Assembly (NCBI GenBank): GCA_948099385.1
Contig: CANUEZ040000207.1
Location: 1,488,001-1,552,000 of the forward strand
Direction of reading: 5' to 3'
From: Fasciola hepatica
Lineage: Eukaryota; Platyhelminthes; Trematoda; Plagiorchiida; Fasciolidae
Length of the DNA: 64,000 nt
Shown: piece by piece, positions 48,221 to 60,819 of the stretch
How the letters are laid out: every line of letters starts with the position of its first letter
How positions within the stretch are numbered: position 1 is the first letter of the stretch
The notes under the pieces: model-generated
Database searches by the model: none
Told to the model about the DNA's origin: nothing
The model's input: the letters and a program-made list of their open reading frames with translations, nothing else
Translations under genes and position numbers: made by a program

Positions 48221-48224
48221 ATCT

Positions 48225-48415
48225 TGCACAAAAGTCTCACGCACAATTCCCACTGCATCCACACTTTCGTAAATGTTGGCGCATTTCACGTCGTACCCCT
48301 ACTCATTTGATTCCGCAGCAAGTTTTCTCGTTGAATTCGATGAAATCCATATGTGAAAATCCTCTTTAACTTCCCCATGTACGATAGAATTTGCCCATCC
48401 GTGTGATTACATCTA
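48225..48415. repeat. Dispersed repeat shared with 35.6 kb
   Basis: Partner of 35,560-35,740 in the same orientation. Confidence 0.4.
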
Positions 48416-48537
48416 CCTATTTTCCCAAAATATCATGTCATGGGAGTTTCTTCTCAAGAGACCATCACACTCCAACAGACATAACTTCACAGATAAACAA
48501 TGATACGGAGTCTTCGCGAGTTGGTGACACAGAAATA

Positions 48538-48602
48538 AAAGAAATAATATCAGTAAAAATAATAATGATAATAATAATAATCATAAAAATAATAATAGCG
48601 GC
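48538..48602. repeat. AAT-rich trinucleotide tract
   Basis: Imperfect ATA/ATT units giving an Ile-rich spurious frame. Confidence 0.85.
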
Positions 48603-48853
48603 TTTTATAAACAAGCACAACAGGGCAGCCTGCTACGTGATTTACTCTGAAACTCGTCCTGTTTGTAGACGGATCGGGTGAATTTGGAAAATATTGAGTT
48701 CTTTATAAGGACCTAATTTAAAAGTGAATTATTGTGAAGAAAGTGAACACATTGTTCTCTACAAGAATTGCTTTCCTTGTCCGAATCATGCTCATCAGGA
48801 AATGATTCGAGAATCACATGATTTCTTATAACGGCTAGTCACGCCTTTTCAAG

Positions 48854-49182
48854 ATGAAAAGCGATCCAACGGGAATGTTGATGATATATTCAAAACTGTT
48901 GCTGCTAATCGTCTTGGTTATCAGTAGTATTGTGAACGAGCACCGATTCACAATGAACAATTCAAAGTGGTTCTCATTCAATCCATTTAGTAAACTCTCC
49001 AATAAGTGGCATACACAAAGAACACAAAAATGTGTGGTGTGTCCATTCTGTAGGGAATGAGCTACAATCTTGGTCGGATCACACTAACAGGAAATCCACA
49101 AGCATGAGGCTGAATGAAACATCAAGCATAAATCGACTGAGCAATGAGCTTCAAGAGCAATCAGCGTCTATCGATTTGAGGT
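48854..49182 (+). CDS. Possible exon(s) of an unassigned gene
   Basis: A 68-codon frame opens with MIYSKLLLLIVLVISSIV preceded by MKSDPTGML, which looks like a signal peptide or membrane anchor. Separately, 49,054-49,181 is bounded by an acceptor-like CATTCTGTAG and a strong donor (AG|GTACGT). It reads NELQSWSDHTNRKS, then SINRLSNELQEQSAS. The two are not in a shared frame without an intervening splice that I could not fix. Function unknown. Confidence 0.2.
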
Positions 49183-49569
49183 ACGTGATTTCATTGATCA
49201 ATGGAGATCGACCTGCGCGCACATTCATGAAGCAGGTAGGCAAAATGCATTGTCGGCACTCGGAACGGCATGTAAAGGCCGATTAGAAAACAACAACAAT
49301 GGTGAAAGATGGTTTCGCTGTTGAGTGATCTGAATGGTTAATCAATTTCGAGGCTTTGTTGTCTGTCACAATATTGAAATGGGTGCTTACGCTTTCCGTT
49401 GGGTTTGGGAATATTTGCGCTCAGCAGAAGTGAGTCACAGAGAGATGTACAACACCGGTCAGTTCTCTCCACATAGAATAGCTTCAACGCAGATGTTTAC
49501 AACGACTTTGGAGGATAAATGCAGAGTGAATGAACAAAGAACAGCATTAGGTGATAGAAAATGAAAGTG

Positions 49570-51080
49570 ACTTTTGTAGTGAATGTAATTGATCCATTCA
49601 CTGTGATAGATTCAGTCGGAGATGGAGTTCATTCAGTCCGAAATGTGGTCGAGAACACAAAGTTGGTTTTCACTCCACCAATATCATTATGCGCATATTG
49701 TCCGTTTAACTCCAGACGTTGATGGCTTTACATGCTCACGCATTTGACAGTCAAGCATCCGATCGAACTATGTCAGCTAATACCACTCGACATAAAGTCA
49801 TGACTACACATTTCTTTGTCACTTCAAATGTCTATTGAGTATGTGTTTTTCTATAATTTTATTCCAAATGACTAACACATTTCTGAACCAGTTCAAGTGC
49901 CTTCTGAATTCATTTCGCGCAATTCACTCATTGCACCCATATGAGTACTGCCCATGCGCCAATGACCAACGAAGTATCTTTTGAGTGGAGTAATGAGAAA
50001 GTTGTGGTCGAGAAATTTGAACTAATTCGGGAGTAGTATTTTTCGGGGAGCTTGGTTGGTTGTGGATCAGAAAGTGATTTTGAAGCGGATGCGTCAGATA
50101 AGGAAACTGTTGAGGTCAGGACAAAAACCATAGGAATCAAATAAATAATCTAAGTGAGTTCATGGGATTATTCATAAAGTGGAGTGTGCGAAAACGCATC
50201 TTCAAAATTAGGTTTTAGAAAAAATTAGGAAGTTGTGTAGATTAGACTCTGACTCTTGAATAGAACAAACTAACTGCTCCGGAACTTTGTTCAAGGTGAA
50301 ACTGTAGTGGCTGCATACTCCAGGAAAAAACGTCCCACCCGTTTTCAATGGGATCATTATCGAAGTAGTCTAAGTTGAACAACTCACAGTTGCAGTTATC
50401 CCATTGGAAACCAAATTGTTCGAAGTTTTCTTACCTGGCTCACGTACTGCTTAGGGGAACAGTGCGGAAACCTGTGTAACAACAAGTTCACGATTCATTT
50501 GCAAATAACAAACCACATGATAAATGTGTTCACCACTCGGTTTATCGATGGAACTAATTATTCCGAGTGAATGATGTATCTTGAAGCACTAGAGATAGCG
50601 ACACCCGAATGGCGAGCAGCACAACGGGAAGTTGAATGTGAAGAACACGGAGTCGTAATTTGATACTGTCTGTTTGCAGAGAGCCATCTCTTTTGTATGG
50701 ATTCAGGTCAGAAGTGTTCAACCCTCTCGTTAATTTATGATGCTCTATTTTGACGTCCTGCCTCTTGAAGGAAATGCTACGCGTTTCCCAATATAATCCT
50801 TTTATTCCTTCTGATTTTCCCCTTACCTGATACATTTTTTTATATTTATTGATGAACGTCTGAGATTCTGTTTGAATCGATGTCCGTAGTCATTACTCGC
50901 CACAGCTAAAACAATGACTTGATGAACAACGAATATTGCTATCAAGTATCCGAGTATACTGGCTCACGTATGGGAAGGCGATCATTGTTTGGATTGCTCG
51001 GATCGAACTTCTGACTGCAAGAAGCAGTTCGGAGCTATAGCTACAAGTATCGTCGAGGCAAACCACAGTAACAAGCATAC
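49570..51080. other. Intergenic, no gene recognised
   Basis: Only short frames without motifs. A 68-codon minus frame (50,893-51,099) adjoins the longer ORF below and could be its next exon. Confidence 0.4.
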
Positions 51081-51082
51081 CA

Positions 51083-51586
51083 TTAAGACCATGAATCATA
51101 AATACCTGTGAGGCTGCAAGAACAGAACTTAGTCACATTTCGAGAAGCTTGTACTGATATAAAACCTCTGAAGTCAGAAAAGCAGTGGGAACGTTTTCCG
51201 GGATACATCAAATCATCTGTTTCATGCTTACATTTCATGTGCGTTTTTGCTGCAGCAGCGAGTTGATGCACCGATATGCCGAATCTGGTCACTCTAAGTG
51301 ATTTGGAACCAAAATAATCGGAGTAGAAATATGAAAGGGTGGTTAGCATTCCTTGCATTGTGTAGAGAGAGGGATACAGGTAATAAACAGAAATATTCTG
51401 CTCAAAGAATGCGGATGGTGCAACAGTTACGGTAGATGTGGAATTTAATTCCATTGATAGCGAAATGTTTAAGTACGGCGTGTGAAGAATAATGCTGCGG
51501 ACATCTAAACGCGGGCAGTTTCGGTTCATCCACTTGTGACGCACATACTGAGTGGGCCCAAATACGACGAGTAAGGTGAAATACAT
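51083..51586 (-). CDS. Unassigned 167-residue ORF, extracellular-like
   Basis: The longest non-repetitive ATG-started frame outside the inverted repeats. It begins MYFTLLVVFGP, a weak signal-like start, and has four N-glycosylation sequons (LNIS, LNST, QNIS and RNVT) and a CSC pair near the end, which suggests a secreted or membrane ectodomain. Near the end, TCACAG|GTATTT looks like a splice donor, so the last residues may be intronic. No domain is recognised. Low complexity is absent, which favours a real exon or a well-preserved element fragment. Confidence 0.35.
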   Translation of the reverse strand: MYFTLLVVFGPTQYVRHKWMNRNCPRLDVRSIILHTPYLNISLSMELNSTSTVTVAPSAFFEQNISVYYLYPSLYTMQGMLTTLSYFYSDYFGSKSLRVTRFGISVHQLAAAAKTHMKCKHETDDLMYPGKRSHCFSDFRGFISVQASRNVTKFCSCSLTGIYDSWS

Positions 51587-51589
51587 TCT

Positions 51590-54500
51590 AATGATCCTGT
51601 TGTTGATCAGATAATCTGTTTGTCATGTACGGTGCGCTACAAATGATGGATGCATTCTGTAGCCTGCACACGGGAGTGAAGTGACCAAATTTGTCACAAA
51701 TGTTCCGTTCCTCGGCACGAGCAGCACACAAGTGGTATTTTTGTTTCCCTACTTTTCTACACGGAGGACAATTTACTCGGGTTTTATGTCCAATCGAACG
51801 ACGGAACTCCCTTAATTGATTAGAAATTTATACCTTCATACAGAGAAGCTTACAAAATTTACCCAGCGATTATTTTTCAGCATCTTCAACAGTGCTTTCC
51901 GTATACAATAATCCGCGACTCCAGCAATGAATTGTTCAATGAGCATGAAGCCTTCGATTAACTTCCGTGGATTTTTGGAATAGTCACAATGCCGTATTCT
52001 TACAAGGAAACGTGATACGTAATCTTTCAAGTATTTGTGGCTTATCGAGACAAGCGCTAAAACTGGAATCTGGTTGTGAAGATGGTATTCTCAGAAACGA
52101 CAAATGGATCAAAAGCCTCAGTGGCTGAACTTAGTGAGGGACTCGTGTACAGTTTTAAGTCATCAAAGTCACGTTGTCTTTCGTCTCCGACTGACTGAAG
52201 GAATAGCTTCGGCTTTTCTTCTTCGTAAAGTTCGACTGATGAAGGGTTTACACCGTTGTTACAGCCAAATATGATTCGGGTAATTCCCTCCATAAATCAG
52301 GAACTCAATGTAAATATACACAATCGAACTGCGAACGGTTTAGTGACGAATTCCCTGCCAAAGGATGACATAAATTCGAACGAATACTATTTCAAATGCA
52401 ACTTTACCCGAATTTCTATGCAAGGCGCTTTTAAAATTGACCAACATGATCAGTTTGTTCACAATAGAAGTGTCCATATTTGTTGGTATACCACCAACAA
52501 TACCATAGCAGTACTTCGGTATCTTTATGCGGTCAATCTGTGCTAAAATGAAGCATTTTTGAAGCTTGAAATAGAAAATCTAGGTATCTATTATCATTTC
52601 ACGCAGAGAATCCAACGTATTGTTTCGTCGGACGTTAGAACCTAACTGCTGCTAACATTTTGACTGATACGTATAAAAATTCTACACCACAGGGTTGGAC
52701 GCACTTCAGGTGAACCCACTGTCCGCTCAAAACGGCGGAGGTGGCATGATTTTCGAACTCATGTTTGGAAGCCAGGACGCCAGTTGTTGTATAAGTTACT
52801 GGTTCAGAACAGATCAAGCAGAAAATCCTTTTCATAACATATGAGTTCTGAACACTGAGCATGCAAACAGTGAACGTGCAATCGAGACAGCCAATCGGGG
52901 CCTTTTGGTCAGTAGTGAGATGTGATTCGATGAATGGTGCAGTCAAATGTAAGATGTGGTCGTTTGATTTTTTGTGATAGCGGGTAAGTGGGGATCAACG
53001 GATAACGAGTAAATCAGATGGGGTTTAGTCTTTTTATTGATGCAAAAGCTGCTAAAACCAGGTAACACTTCTCTTGCGCACTGAAGTGTATAAGTAGTGA
53101 AATCGTCTTCGTCAATTGAACAAACTACACCCAGTTCCGCTACCAGATGCTACAAGGGGATTTAGATGAGAGGTTTACCAAAATAGAACACACGACAAAT
53201 ACGAGAAAACGATCGCAGCTGAAACCAAACAGAAACAAGTCGAGCGTTTGTTAGTTGCGAAAACTCGAATGTGTGGTCAAGCTTGAGGTAATGGAAACCT
53301 CGTGCCCACCGAGTTCCATATTGTGCATGTAAGTGTATCGTATGCAAATTCCAAAATCAGAACAGATGGTGGAGAAAATAAGCCCAAAATAGTGGCAGGA
53401 AAATGTTCAACTTTTGCGAACGATCAGAGTCATCACAGTCTTTGATGATAGACTGCACTAAAGTGTTCTCAGCTTTGTTAGGATGACGTTGGTAGTTACA
53501 GGCAGCATATACTACGGAGGGAATCCATCTGTGTACATAAATAGGCGAGCGAGTTATCTGTAAAATATTGTGTGACACACACAATAGGAATGAAAATCCC
53601 GACTCTGAATAGAGTATTTACAACAACCGAATTTGAAATACAATTTGGAAGTATATATCTGGGAAACTGGAAGGTTATTGTTATCGAAAGTAATTAGTTT
53701 TGTAAAACAAGCAAAAATGATGCACAGTTAGGAAAAAATACCTTGAACATCCATGGGAGATCTAATATGGCAACCTGCTACCTAAATGCTCGTTAATAGT
53801 CAAATCAACGTCGAATCCACAAAACAGGAGATGCAGTCAGACGAAGCTCGCATACTATTCACCAACAAGTGTCCATGAAAGTTGCAAATAGTTGGAGCGA
53901 ATTAACAAATTCAACCGATATTTCTAATGGATCAAGGGTTCCACGTTTCACACCAGCGCTAAACGAAGACTGTAGGAACACACCTATGAGGTTTGAAATA
54001 TATAGGTAGCTAATCACGGGTAAGTGTGATAAAGCCAGCAGCAGAAATATGTCGCCAAGAAAAGAGTGTCAACTGAATTTGCTCTCATTTCATCTTCAAT
54101 AGTAAAGGGTGTATTCGATCTTATTTCAGTACATAAAATCTTCATTTATTAGGGGTTAATATGGTATGCGTGACGTGGATCTCACATTGTTCCAGATTAT
54201 CTTGTTTTATCAATCATTCTCTTTATTTATCTCCAATAATTGGTTGCCGCCGTCTAGATCTGATTATATTGATAATTGTCAAATTCTTGTGACTGTTTTC
54301 ATTTGCATTCGCTTTCTGCCAATACTCCATATCAGTTGGTAAGTTAATGAACTAGTAGGCATATCGTGTTACTCACTCGGTACACTCACGAACCGTGTTT
54401 CTCGATCTGCAGCTGATTCTCCCTCCATTGAATACGCGTCGAGGTAGGATTCAGCGCTCAAAAGTAAAGATCATCCACCCTTTAGTCTGTGACTGTAAAA

Positions 54501-55950
54501 AAGCTGTCTAGTCTTTTACCGCAATCGGCCACCGATCTGTGGCACTAATAGACACATTTGGTCAGACTAGTAATATAGCCCGCATAATAGGATGCAAACG
54601 TATCGACTTGATTTAATTGGCCAAATTCAGCCTCCTCATGAACATCTTGGAAATGCTCGGAGATCCTTCCACAAACAGTCCCAATGCAGTCCGGCGTTCC
54701 TTCATTCATTCGGCTTTCCGAGGACCATTAGTTTTGAGCTTCTCATGTCGTGTCCGAGTCTTTCACATTGAGAATAATTTACTGAACGATTGGGGAATGG
54801 CAAATATTCTATGTCTCTGCATAAAATAAGGTGAGAAAGCACATGCATGATTCTACTTAACTTCCAAAATGAGGCCATAACTATGGAATTGTGTTTAGGA
54901 GCGTACCCTATCATCGATCATTTGCAATTAAACAATTGAAATAGCTGAAGATAGGACATTGCTTAGAAGGGAAATTCCCAACCCTCCACATAAAACACTT
55001 CAGCTCAAACATGTCAACAGTTAGCTTTCGACAAACAAATTATTCCTTCCATTCATCCCGATTCCACCACATTTCCTTACTGATACGAGGTGCAAAGTTT
55101 TAAAAGTAGAGTTAGCAATTTGTTACCCCCACCTCAACCTTCTAGTAAGCAACTCCATGTTTTGCTCAATTCACCTACGTCGTCCTCTTGTGATACTCTT
55201 CAAACTTTCCTCATTCTAATCGCATGCCTTATGTTGTAAATGCAAACAACCAAGCCACAACCGACGCATAAGCCGCGAGCAAGCAAGCGAGTGAAAGAGC
55301 TGTGGTACACATGCTCACACACGAAAACAAATAAGATCAGTCGCTAAAGGGAAATATCTGTGGGTAAGTGTCCATGCACGGGAGGAACACTGATTGGTAG
55401 TCTGCTTTGTAAGTGTGAATTTAACCAAATACAACACTTTCGGTGTACCGATTGAGCAAGAAATGAGGTCGCATAGTGTCCCGATTATTTCCAGTATTTT
55501 TAAAGTGATGGTAAATGGGCTGATTTTCAGGAATTACGCCTTCAGACGTCACCAAAACTAATCAAATGTAACAACAAAGCTCGTTTTCACAACGACGGTT
55601 TGTTCCAACTGAGATCAGTTTTGATCCGATCGAAGTATGTAATCATGTGGTTTGTATGCTCTTTGTCATCTTTTTCCACCAATCTGTGCGACGTAATCAC
55701 GTACACGATTGCTCCATTACTGTCCATACTTGTGTTTTGTGCAGTCTACTACTGACTTATTCAGTTAGCTGTAGGCAAACTCCACACACCAATTGTCCTA
55801 TGTTCACTCTTAAGACTCTAGCCACTTTATTATAAGATGTTTGGGGGTCTCACACATTTTCTGAGCAAATGTATAAAATAATACTGAGTTTACACTTCAA
55901 GTAGAATGTAGGAAAAATATTCGCTTGAGGTGAGTGACTCCAAATTTTGA
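51590..55950. other. Long intergenic stretch, no gene recognised
   Basis: The plus frame 52,256-52,546 (96 codons, three NxS/T sequons) and minus frame 52,635-52,946 are the longest. Neither shows a known motif. No repeat partner was found in the window. Confidence 0.4.
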
Positions 55951-55974
55951 CGTATTCTGTCGTACTTCTGCCAT

Positions 55975-56145
55975 CTGATATCGTACGGATAATCCTTGAC
56001 TTAGACCGGATCATAAGTTCACACAGACCATTCTAGTGAGTAGGATCGAGGATCCCCAAATACCACTGAATTTCAAGATTCACCAGAAATCCTTTCGTTC
56101 TATACTGGAAAAATCCTAGAGTTCTTTTGCACAGTTTAGCATAAG
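55975..56145. repeat. Dispersed repeat shared with inner spacer (distal copy 1)
   Basis: Aligns with 16,270-16,450 in the same orientation (CTGATATCGTACG/CAGATATCGCACG, CCACTGAATTTCA and GAGTTCTTTTGCA/CAGAACTTTTCTA blocks). Confidence 0.5.
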
Positions 56146-56149
56146 CTCC

Positions 56150-57455
56150 TCAAAAATGACTTCGGTCACCCAACTATTCCGTTTCTTCGATAAAACCACT
56201 CAGCTTGAACTAAATTCACTGCTTCTATGCGACTACTTCTTAATTCCCGAATAGTCAGCGAGGGAATATCCCACTGCCCTATCTTGAAAATCGATAGGTA
56301 CCATGGGTATCTTATGATCCAATTTGGTCTTAGATAACCACTCCAAAATACACTTGCAGAAATAGTGATTTGGAGCACTAAAACCATCTTTGATTTTAAT
56401 ACTAGAGCATCTGCTGGAATCGGTGATCAGTCAATATCCTGTCGAACAATGTTTCTGGATTCTCGGATTAAGGTGGGGTTGTCAAAGTACAGTGTCTTAT
56501 TCAATTTACCTGTTCTTACCAAAAAGTTTAAACGAGGGTACGACTACAGATCAATCCATACGCCTACGCTGTTAGCTCAGTGAGAAGTCATCTGAAGCAA
56601 CGATTCATCTCCACTTTCAGGCACGAATATCAATACCCGGGCAGACAAAGGCACGCGAGCGCCAAGTAAAGTACCTTGGGACACCTTCTCGACTTGTGAC
56701 GAGACGCTAGCAACTCAATTATCTAGCTGGGTGAGCAACCTAAAGCCAACTTGACTGGACTTGATTTTGAGGACGGATATCTTCCTAGACCCTTCTGAAA
56801 GCCATATATGCTAAATAGATACCGTTTCCTCTCTTGTTCAATGCGTTGTACAGCACGATATTGACCAGTGGACTGAAGATTATTGGACCTTTTTAGGAGG
56901 AGTGTCACACCGGCCGACCCACCGTAAGCTTTATTGATTATTATTCCGTTTATTTTCGAAAGTAGGAGTCTATGAGTGGTATTCGTGTTCTCTTTTATTT
57001 TTTTGTTCCATCGCCAATTGTCTATGCCCATTTATTTGGGAAAGAATTCAGTTTCTCGTTTGATTACTCCCCAATCGTTTGCTTACCTTCCAACTGATTG
57101 TTTCCGCCCAAGGTCTGCCTAAAAACTACCACGATGGATTATGAGTACAAGATTTACTACAATATTTGATACTGTCAGTCACCACATAAAACATGAATCT
57201 CTGGGCAACTGGTGTTTTTGTTCCCCTTACCGACTTCTTTTCATGAATCGTTGGCTGAACGACATTTATAACTCTGAGAATTTGGGATCGCAAAGTTGCT
57301 CGGTTATTCTTTAGGTTTAAAGAGAGTGTCATATAACGGCAGTGACACTTTTAAAGCACTTATGAGCAAATTATTTAGCGAGTAAAAAACGGCTTTACAT
57401 TTAGATATATTTGAGGTTAGATGCAATAAATTCGGTCCATTTTCCAACCCATCAC
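56150..57455. other. No gene recognised
   Basis: Minus frames 56,723-57,031 and 57,126-57,332 lack recognisable motifs. It may be the interior of the repeat whose ends flank it. Confidence 0.35.
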
Positions 57456-57459
57456 TGAA

Positions 57460-58095
57460 CCCCATACCCTTACTTGTAAGACGACTGTGCTGACGACCTT
57501 TATTACACGGGCAAATAACTCACTTTGACAGCGAAAGAGTATGATTTGGTTGGTTTGCTTCCGTGAAAAGACTGGCTGATTCATATAACGTTATCTGGTG
57601 CCGACTCAACAGCTTTTTGCTATTTTGTTTGTACTCTTAGGTTACCAAGTCATTTCGAAGCTTTAACTGGAAAACGTCGTTCATCGCAACAGAACAATCA
57701 AGATATTTGCACATAGAACATTAGTCTACTAATGTTTGGTCAGTAGCCTAAAGGTGTGACCTCGAAGAATTGAAACAAAATTCACTGATTAAGATTTTTC
57801 CCAGCTCTTTCAGTTACGAATGTTTATGCTGGCTTTGTGCTGAAGAGTGATGAACTAGTAAAGCAAAAATTTTGAAGAACTAAGCATTTCAAGTAGCAAG
57901 TACAATCGATGATAATAGAAATTAAAAGTCATTGAATAGCGTTTGCCGAAGTGACCAATGTGCGAAAATCGAGGTGAAGAACTGTTTGAAACTGAAAATC
58001 GGGCGATGCACTGTAGGGCGAAAATAGTGCACACATCTTTCCACTTGGATGCTGCGAGTATTCACCGGTTCTTGATCATTTTCTCGGTGAACTAC
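57460..58095. repeat. Dispersed repeat shared with inner spacer (distal copy 2)
   Basis: Aligns with 13,420-14,060 in the same orientation: TTGTAAGACGACTGTGCT/ATGTAAGACGACTCTGCT at the start, CGAGCAAATAACTC in the middle, AAAATCGGGC and TTCACCGGT/TTCACTTGGT near the end. Confidence 0.6.
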
Positions 58096-58099
58096 CAGG

Positions 58100-59990
58100 C
58101 AATGTTATTGCTGTAGTCAATACGAATCTACATTGTGTTTCCTAACCCCGTCACATATAGCGGAATTTACTTTCTCGTACTAATGCACTCCCTAAAGGTT
58201 ACCGCTGGAATACAGACGAAAACTTAGGTTGTGAAAACATTTACTGATGAATTCTTCCAACAAATAATATACCAAAAATATACGTGCAAAATTATACATG
58301 AAATGCGTCGATGTTTGCAACCAAAATCCCAGCTGTTATTTGGCTGTATATTCCCGGGTTCTCAGGTTGTGTCCCAATCACATATCTGCATCCGATAGGT
58401 CTTATATCACTCACACTGTCAGACCAGTTCAGAATGCGCTAATTCCACTTACACACATATCAAGATGATTCAAGCCATGATCTGATTTCGGAAGTATAGT
58501 GAAAAATCCAAATAGCTGGTACTGTTTTCGGATAAAACTTAGAAAAAGCGCATCAGCCACACAGACTGGTTACAATCTCAGAAAAATGCCTTGTTTTTGA
58601 CTTTATATTGAGGAGATTATTCACGGTGTCTGGTGCTTCCAATCAGCGGGACGATCATTGAAACAAAAAAATACCATGTTCACGACGTTATAGATCACTT
58701 GCTCTTCTGTTGTGAGCACTGAATAGTTTAGTAGTGACGCACTGTTGATCTCAGACAACAAGTCAGTACATCGACATGTGAATCAACCTCTTCGTCCAAT
58801 GAACTTTTTTCTTACCCAGCTCACTTTCAATGGCATTTTTGACCCAAGGGAGAGGGCATTTACTTGATGCAAAAGTTCGGCAAATTTATCGAAGAAGAAC
58901 ATATAGGAAAGGATGAGTTTAGCAGAAGGTACTTCCGCTGGACGAAGTTCACCGGTCATGCAAACCTATCAGCTCTTTTGCTTATTGTTGATTCATATCC
59001 AAAGTGCTGTGGCTCGGCCCGAAAGATCTAACAAATGATATATGGAGTACAGAAGAGCCAGTTGAGAGAAAATTAATTATTCAAATTGTATCCAGGAGGT
59101 GTGAAGATTATTGTTTTATTTCTTTCCGGAATGCTGGAATGATGAATAGTTTATTGCTTTGGATGTTTGCGTGGACTATGTTAGATTCGGCAGATTTACG
59201 GAGCAAATGAAGTGAATTTGACTACTTAAAGCATTGGTAATCGACTTGCATAAACTACCGGGTCGTTCGGTTAATTCTCATTAGCATCGATTTTCATGGG
59301 CAACTGTCAGATTGGAGAAATAATTCCCCATTATATTCTGATTTGAATAAGCCATTTTGTGCGGTGACGGTTGGTGTCATAACTTGAAATGACTTATCGT
59401 ATGTCTCCCAGTAAGTGGGCTTGTTAAAACCTCTGCTTGTTTGTTTGTGTGAGTGTGTCTGTCCCTCTGTATGTGCCTGTTTGTTTGTTCATCTATCTCC
59501 CTGTTTGTGTTTGTTCGTCTACTTTTCTGTCTGTGGTCCTCTACCTAGTACCTCTCCCCCTTTGGTTATTCACAGTACGCAATCTGGGACTATAATCCTT
59601 GTCACAGTGAACGTATATTTGGGCCGTGGTAGTGACCAGTAATATAATCACCGTGATCTGCGACCTATTACAGACCAAGTGAGCTCTTGCAACGACCTAA
59701 TTGATCTAAACCTTCAACTCCTCTCGCAAATTGATGGCACAAGTCCAAGAAAGTTTCCTCCCAAGAGGAAAAAAGACCCGAAAGTAGGTGTTCCTTTTTG
59801 GAAACTCTCAGTCGAGTTTTGCCTCGGGTTTGACTTTGTCTTTATTAGTTTTGACTGTCGGTTTCGTCAGAAGGCAGTGTGCACCGATGGAACATAATCT
59901 TGATATATTTCATTCGAGCCACGTTGCCTGAAGCTGAGTAGCCGAAGCAGAGGATTGTGAGTCGTTTCGTTTCAACGGACGATAAAGGAT
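58100..59990. other. Intergenic, no gene recognised
   Basis: Short frames only. 59,415-59,642 is a GT/CT-rich low-complexity run that produces a Cys/Val-rich false frame. Confidence 0.4.
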
Positions 59991-60690
59991 TCAATTATCT
60001 CCAATAGACGGGGAAATAAAGTACGTTGTGTGTGATTGACGGGTTTGGAACAATAGCGTGACTGCAAATATGTTATGCGCGTTAGATATTGCTTCTCTAG
60101 AGAGCCAGACACACCGGCTGTCCATCTCCAGTTCCAGTAGACGAAATTTGCAATTCTGAGTGCTGTTCAGTGGATTTATGAAACATTGCGGGTGTCTGGC
60201 ATATGAAGCATTTCGAGAAAGTATTGCCGAAAGGCAAGAAATCGAGGTTTTGGAGCAGTATGCGTGGACGTACACCACCCGAGTGTTAATGGTTCTCTGA
60301 CGCGTGTACCCGGATGTATGTGGAAGCAGGTCGGACCAGGATGCTTCAACAAAAATCAACATCGGGGACGCTCTATTTATCCATACACAACCGCGGCTCG
60401 TTCGCTTACAATACAAACAACCGTTGTAGGTGAAGATTCCGCAGAGGCTTGATCTGGGCAATATTCTCCCATCCAAAGCCCATGTGCCAGTTATCACAAG
60501 CTTGCCGGAATGCCTCGGAAGAACTCGTTTCTTCTGCCTCGCGTCGATCAAATAGTTGACGCTCTTAATGTGGCCCGATTTTTGGGCTCTATTGATCATC
60601 TTGCTGTGGGCCATTGGTAAGTATAGTTTTATCCGGTTGACCGATGTAGAACTGCATTTACTACCCCATTAGGCCTCGACGAGTTTTGAA
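59991..60690 (-). mobile_element. Possible Penelope-like element GIY-YIG remnant
   Basis: On the minus strand, PNGVVNAV is followed (after a frame change) by FYIGQPDKTILTN at about 60,625-60,665. This resembles the YIG half of a GIY-YIG endonuclease as found at the C-terminus of Penelope-like elements. The long 207-codon frame that follows ends LELEMDSRCVWLSREAIS, which vaguely resembles the R/EAI stretch late in that domain. The intervening sequence does not align convincingly. This is a tentative call, and the 207-codon frame may otherwise be chance. Confidence 0.3.
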
Positions 60691-60726
60691 CGATGCCATT
60701 GATTCTGGCCAATACCACAGCTACCT

Positions 60727-60729
<3 letters not shown>

Positions 60730-60817
<88 letters not shown>
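60730..60817. repeat. (TA)n(GT)n compound microsatellite
   Basis: About 34 TA units followed by nine to ten GT units. Confidence 0.97.
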
Positions 60818-60819
60818 AT

